A stretch of 9,198 nt of DNA, taken from NCBI GenBank assembly GCA_965657825.1, contig CBFHQG010000087.1, forward strand, positions 1 to 9,198. The letters run 5' to 3'. This DNA is from M55B157 sp965657825 (GTDB lineage Bacteria > Actinomycetota > Actinomycetes > S36-B12). Each line of letters begins with the position of its first letter. Position 1 is the first letter of the stretch. The notes beneath the pieces are model-generated. The model was not told the origin of the DNA. It saw only the letters and a list, made by a program, of their open reading frames with translations, and ran no database searches. The translations under genes were made by a program, and so were the position numbers. Shown piece after piece: positions 5,215-9,198 of this stretch.

Positions 5215-7226
5215 TCATGGTCGAGTCGTCGCAATGCTCCTCGCGCCAGTTCACCGTCGGTGGTGAACCACAGCGGGGGAAGAGCATCGCGTAGTCGACG
5301 GCCGTAGCCGCGGGTAACCAGTCGACGGTCCAGCAGCGCGACCACTCCCCGATCCTCGGTTCCTCTGATCAAGCGGCCCACTCCCTGAGCCAGCAGAGTC
5401 GCGGCCCGGGGTAGCGCAACCTGCTCGAAGCCGCTGCCCCCCTCCTCATCGGCACGCTCCGACCGAGCTGCCAGCACCGGATCATCAGGACGGGTGAAGG
5501 GGATGCGGTCGATGATCACCAGGCGGCAGGAATCCCCGGGGACATCCACCCCCTGCCACAGGCTCACCGTGCCCACGAGCACCGATTCGGGCACAGCACG
5601 GAACTCCTCGACCAGCGGCCCCACCGGATCGCCTCGATGCTGCACGAGGACAGGAATCTGACGCCCCAGACGGACCGGTAGGTATTCACCCGCCCGTTCC
5701 ACCCCCCGCCAGGAGGAGAACAGCGCCAGGGCCCGGCCTCCGGCCGCCTCGATCAGTTCACCGAGTTCGTCGAGCACGGTCTCCTCCAGCCCTTCCCGAC
5801 CCGGCTCGGGAAGGTGGGCTGCGACGTACAGGATCCCCTGACGGGCGAAGTCGAAGGGTGACCCGACATCCAGGCCACGCCAGGGTTCGTCCTCGATGCC
5901 CAATGCTCGGGCGAGGTCATCGAAGGGTTGCTCGCCACGGGACCGACCGAGGGTGGCGCTGGTGAGCACGAGCGTCCTCCCGCCCATGCGCGCTCGCAGA
6001 TGGTCAGCGATCGACAGCGGAGCCACGTTCACGGTGCTGGACCTCGCGCTGATCCACACCACGGTGTCGGTGGCGTCCTGCTCGGTGAGATAGCGGTCAG
6101 CGAAAGTGATCACCGCATCCAACTCCGCCCGCAGGCGTTGTCGTGCCGTGATCACCGCCGGGGCATCATCTGGCTCCGGGGGCGACAGCGACGTCAGGGC
6201 CCCTCGCACCGCAGCGCGTAGACCGATGATCGCGTCTGTGATCGCTACCGGGCGGCTGGCGGTGTGCGTCGGCAACCGCAGCGGCGTATCAGCAGACGTC
6301 GGCGGGTGGGCGATCTCCAAGGCAGATCGCAACGCTGCTCCGGCCTGCTGCAGCTGGCCTGCCGCACCGTCACTACTGCGCTTCACGGCTGCGGCGAGAC
6401 TGTCGACGTCGGCGATCGACAGGTGCAACGTCGCAGCCGAGGTGGCGCGATCAATCCACTCGTGGCCCTCGTCGATGATGATCCCCTCGTGCTCGGGGAG
6501 GACCGGAATCCCCTCGACGATCTCCAGGGCGAGCATGGCGTGATTGGTCACGACGACATCAGCCTCCCGCGCTGCATCACGGGCCCGCTCGGCGAAGCAG
6601 TCCTCGCCGAACGAGCAGCGTTGCCGGCCGATGCATTCGGCTGCCGTCACCGACACCGCCCGCCACACACGGGAATCCACCGGTTCGGGCACGTCATCAC
6701 GATCACCCGTCGTCGTCGACTGCGCCCACTGCCGCACCTCGGCTGCCTGCCGCGTGAGCCGCCCACCACCGGGGTCGGCATCGGTCCACAGGGGCACCTC
6801 CTCCACCCCGGCGCTCGTGCTGTCCGCACCCGATTCCAACCGGAGTCGGCACAGGTAGTGGTGTCGACCCTTCAAGACTGCCGCTGACAGGGGCCTAGGT
6901 GCGAACCCCTCCCAGGACTCCATGATCGCGGGGATGTCCCGCTCCACGAGTTGGCGCTGCAACGCCAACGTGGCGGTGGCAACGACAACCGGACCGGCGT
7001 CGAGTGCGTGCGCGAATGCGGGCACGAGGTAGGCCAGGGACTTGCCCGTACCGGTACCTGCCTGCACCAGGAGGTGTTCGTGGTTGCGTAGTGCATCGGC
7101 GACCGCCTGCGCCATCACGATCTGTCCCTGTCGTGGCGTTCCCCCGACGGCCCCCGTCGCCCGACGCAGCGCTTCTGCACCGTCGAGCCCGGGCAACTCG
7201 AGCGATTCGGTGCCCTCGGGATTCAA
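5202..7226 (-). CDS. dinG: DinG/XPD-family iron-sulfur ATP-dependent DNA helicase
   Basis: This is a superfamily 2 helicase of the DinG/XPD group, expected to unwind 5'-3' and to act on forked, D-loop or R-loop structures in repair. The 674-residue protein has Walker A QAGTGTGKS (55-63), a DExH box read as IIIDEGH (249-255, Gly where most relatives have Ala), TSATL (422-426) and motif VI QGVGRLIR (614-621). Four cysteines at 126, 198, 204 and 210 sit between the first helicase motifs, spaced like the 4Fe-4S ligands of E. coli DinG. The size is close to M. tuberculosis DinG (Rv1329c). The start is a TTG that shares bases with the hflX stop (TTGA), with a GGGGGG-rich Shine-Dalgarno about 8 bases upstream, so translation is probably coupled to hflX. 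No SOS box was seen in front of it. The symbol reflects family; this paralogue's exact substrate is unknown. Confidence 0.9.
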   Translation of the reverse strand: MNPEGTESLELPGLDGAEALRRATGAVGGTPRQGQIVMAQAVADALRNHEHLLVQAGTGTGKSLAYLVPAFAHALDAGPVVVATATLALQRQLVERDIPAIMESWEGFAPRPLSAAVLKGRHHYLCRLRLESGADSTSAGVEEVPLWTDADPGGGRLTRQAAEVRQWAQSTTTGDRDDVPEPVDSRVWRAVSVTAAECIGRQRCSFGEDCFAERARDAAREADVVVTNHAMLALEIVEGIPVLPEHEGIIIDEGHEWIDRATSAATLHLSIADVDSLAAAVKRSSDGAAGQLQQAGAALRSALEIAHPPTSADTPLRLPTHTASRPVAITDAIIGLRAAVRGALTSLSPPEPDDAPAVITARQRLRAELDAVITFADRYLTEQDATDTVVWISARSSTVNVAPLSIADHLRARMGGRTLVLTSATLGRSRGEQPFDDLARALGIEDEPWRGLDVGSPFDFARQGILYVAAHLPEPGREGLEETVLDELGELIEAAGGRALALFSSWRGVERAGEYLPVRLGRQIPVLVQHRGDPVGPLVEEFRAVPESVLVGTVSLWQGVDVPGDSCRLVIIDRIPFTRPDDPVLAARSERADEEGGSGFEQVALPRAATLLAQGVGRLIRGTEDRGVVALLDRRLVTRGYGRRLRDALPPLWFTTDGELARGALRRLDHDPGT

Positions 7227-8635
7227 CGCGATGTCCCCCCGTGGGCCGTGCTCACCGCAATGAGTTCGGCGGCCAACGCCGGGTCGACCAGGGCATGCAG
7301 GCGGGTGCCCTCGTCACCGTGCTCCTGCGTCACGATCTCCCCATCACGATGCGCGCGGGAGACCAGATCCCCTCGGGAGTACGGCACCACGACGTCGACC
7401 TCCTGCGGAGGTCGGGGCAGCCGCATGTCCAGCAGATCCAACAGATCATCGATCCCGGCACCGGTCACCGCCGAGACCGCGACTGATCCCGGCTCACGGG
7501 AGACCAGCGCGTGCACGTCACCGGGATCGGCGGCATCAGACTTGTTGAACACGACGAGTTCTGGGACGTCCCCGGCTCCGATCTCGGTCAACACCTCGCG
7601 CACGGCTGCCATCTGCTCACGCGGCACCGGATCGCTGGCGTCGACGACATGCACGATCAGATCGGCCTCACTGACCTCGGCCAGGGTCGTCCGGAACGCC
7701 TCGACGAGATGATGGGGTAGGTGCCGCACGAACCCGACCGTGTCAGCCAGGGTGAAGTCGCGACCTGACGGGGTGCGAGCCCTGCGAACCGTCGGGTCCA
7801 AGGTGGCGAACAGCGCGTCTTCGACGAGCACTCCTGCCCCGGTCAATCGGTTGAGCAGACTGGATTTACCCGCGTTGGTGTACCCGGCGAATGCGACGGC
7901 CGGGGTGTGAGATCGACGTCGGGCGCTGCGCTGGGTGCGGCTGACGCGGTCGAAGTCGGCGAGGTCACGGCGCAGTCGGGTCATCTGTGTGCGGATCCGT
8001 CGACGGTCGGTCTCGATCTTGGTTTCACCGGGACCTCGCGTCCCCACACCACCGGTGGCGCCACCTGCCCGACCTCCGGCCTGTCGGCTGAGGGATTCAC
8101 CCCATCCGCGCAGCCGAGGAAGCAGATACTCCATCTGAGCCAGGGCAACCTGGGCCTTGCCGGCGCGACTGCGGGCATGCTGGGCGAAGATGTCCAGGAT
8201 CAACCAGGTGCGATCGACGACCTTCACCTTGACCACGTCCTCCAGGTGGCGCAGCTGCCCGGGTGAGAGTTCACCGTCGCAGATGACCGTGTCGGCCTCC
8301 TCGGCGACCACGATCTCGCGAAGTTCGCGGGCCTTTCCCGATCCGATGTAGGAGGCGGGATCCGGGCGGTCGCGCCGCTGGATGACTCCATCGAGCACGA
8401 GGGCACCTGCCGTCTCAGCCAGGCGCGCCAGTTCGGTCAGACTGCGTTCAGCCTGCTCCACCGTGCCAGATGTCCAGACACCGACAAGCACGACACGTTC
8501 GAGGCGGATCTGCCGGTATTCGACCTCCGTGACGTCGGTGAGTTCAGTCGACAGGCCCGCCACGCGGCGCAGTGCCTGTCGATCAGCGAGGTCGAATTCC
8601 CCGACATCACCAGATGTCCAGGAGGAGTCGGTCAC
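7223..8635 (-). CDS. hflX: Ribosome-associated GTPase HflX
   Basis: HflX is an OBG-like GTPase that binds 50S subunits and rescues or splits stalled ribosomes, notably after heat or antibiotic stress. With the start used here it has 470 residues. The N-terminal HflX domain contains DPASYIGSGKARELREIV and DGELSPGQLRHLED. A Gly-rich linker follows (about 187-212, ending GPGETKIETDRR). The G domain has G1 GYTNAGKS (251-258), the G2 region ATLDPTVR, G3 DTVGF (298-302), G4 NKSD (364-367) and G5 SAVTG (388-392). A GTG at 8633-8635 overlaps the dapF TGA as GTGA and has GGGTGG 4 bases upstream; it is preferred over a GTG 42 bases further up (8675-8677), which has a poorer ribosome binding site and lies inside dapF. 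The middle position between dapF and the helicase implies a coupled three-gene operon. Confidence 0.95.
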   Translation of the reverse strand: MTDSSWTSGDVGEFDLADRQALRRVAGLSTELTDVTEVEYRQIRLERVVLVGVWTSGTVEQAERSLTELARLAETAGALVLDGVIQRRDRPDPASYIGSGKARELREIVVAEEADTVICDGELSPGQLRHLEDVVKVKVVDRTWLILDIFAQHARSRAGKAQVALAQMEYLLPRLRGWGESLSRQAGGRAGGATGGVGTRGPGETKIETDRRRIRTQMTRLRRDLADFDRVSRTQRSARRRSHTPAVAFAGYTNAGKSSLLNRLTGAGVLVEDALFATLDPTVRRARTPSGRDFTLADTVGFVRHLPHHLVEAFRTTLAEVSEADLIVHVVDASDPVPREQMAAVREVLTEIGAGDVPELVVFNKSDAADPGDVHALVSREPGSVAVSAVTGAGIDDLLDLLDMRLPRPPQEVDVVVPYSRGDLVSRAHRDGEIVTQEHGDEGTRLHALVDPALAAELIAVSTAHGGTSR

Positions 8636-9198
8636 TCCACCACCCTCGATCGACCCTCGCTGAGATCCGCCCACCACCGCTCATCGATGGTGCCCTCGGC
8701 CACGATCACCGCAGGGCCGATCAACGTCAGCCCGCCACTGTCGGACTCTTCGACGATCAGCCGGCCGCCGGGCACATCCACCCGCATGGATCCCGGCTCT
8801 GGCACACCGGTGCGCCGCCTCGCGGCCCAGGCCGCGGCGCAGGCACCCGTACCGCATGACCTGGTCTCACCGACCCCACGTTCGAAGACCCGCATCGCGA
8901 TGTGGTCGGGTCCGCGATCAGCGACGAACTCGATGTTGACCCCATCGGGGAAGACCGCCGGTGCCACCTCGGGTGCCTCACGCAACTCCCCCGCCTCGGA
9001 CAGGTCGTCGACGAACACCACGGCATGCGGATTGGGCACGATCACCGGCGTCGCCGACCAACTCCGCTCGCCGACGGTGACCACGGGTATCGCCCGCAGA
9101 CGCGGCACATCCGCGCTGCCCATCTGCACGGCAACATCGCCGTCGACGGGGCAGTCCACCGCGACGATGCCGGCCCGCGTGAGGATGTCGACAGACCC
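8632..9198 (-). CDS. dapF: Diaminopimelate epimerase, C-terminal part (cut by window edge)
   Basis: DapF converts LL- to meso-diaminopimelate, the step that supplies lysine synthesis and the peptidoglycan cross-linking residue. The last 188 residues are visible and the frame is open to the right edge, so about 100 N-terminal residues, including the first catalytic Cys, lie outside. Seen here are the substrate-binding NPHAVVFVDD, GVNIEFV, and MRVFERGVGETRSCGTGACA, which holds the second catalytic Cys (residue 115 of the fragment). GTG and other internal codons could be mistaken for a start, but the fold clearly continues upstream. Its TGA overlaps the hflX GTG. In relatives miaA lies upstream; that cannot be checked here. 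Confidence 0.95.
   Translation of the reverse strand, partial: GSVDILTRAGIVAVDCPVDGDVAVQMGSADVPRLRAIPVVTVGERSWSATPVIVPNPHAVVFVDDLSEAGELREAPEVAPAVFPDGVNIEFVADRGPDHIAMRVFERGVGETRSCGTGACAAAWAARRRTGVPEPGSMRVDVPGGRLIVEESDSGGLTLIGPAVIVAEGTIDERWWADLSEGRSRVVE

Noticed and set aside
8636..8677. Longer HflX starting at the GTG 8675-8677
   Set aside because: It would overlap dapF by 46 bases, and the ribosome binding site is weaker than at the GTGA junction start.
1..9198. CRISPR array, insertion sequence, tRNA or rRNA gene
   Set aside because: No regularly spaced repeats, transposase, terminal inverted repeats or RNA gene signatures were seen; the window is almost fully covered by ordinary chromosomal genes.

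Overview
This GC-rich window comes from an actinomycete (Actinomycetota). The supporting evidence is the B12-dependent ribonucleotide reductase paired with nrdR, a LexA and LysM-protein pair transcribed divergently, the TCGAAC-type SOS boxes, and the neighbouring hflX and dapF genes. The same lexA/nrdR/LysM/hflX/dapF neighbourhood is known in Mycobacterium and Corynebacterium. I cannot name the genus from the sequence alone, and nothing here looks horizontally acquired.

Layout, left to right. Positions 1-119 lie downstream of nrdJ and hold no confident gene, only a small imperfect stem-loop. Positions 120-2957 (minus) are nrdJ, and 3028-3555 (minus) are nrdR, which is upstream of nrdJ in transcription order; the two probably form one operon. 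Positions 3556-3783 are the nrdR upstream region, with two NrdR-box-like sites 32 bp apart and two near-matches to DnaA boxes. Positions 3784-4230 (minus) encode a small single-pass membrane protein with an extracellular LysM domain, of the ChiZ/DivS/YneA type of SOS-linked division inhibitor. Positions 4231-4463 are the divergent control region, with three SOS-box-like sequences, two of which abut exactly. Positions 4464-5174 (plus) are lexA. A GC-rich inverted repeat lies where lexA and the next gene converge. Positions 5202-7226 (minus) encode a DinG/XPD-family iron-sulfur helicase, 7223-8635 (minus) are hflX, and 8632 to the right edge (minus) is the 3' two thirds of dapF. The last three genes are joined by 4-base stop/start overlaps (GTGA, TTGA), so they look like one translationally coupled operon.

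Together the centre of the window is a DNA-damage and replication-control locus. LexA represses itself and the LysM protein, so damage would slow division. NrdR and NrdJ set dNTP supply, and a damage-type helicase sits at the end of the converging dapF-hflX operon. I found no wholly new system. The points most worth checking are the triple SOS-box arrangement, the composite NrdR/DnaA-like upstream region, and short direct repeats that duplicate the stop-codon regions of two neighbouring genes.
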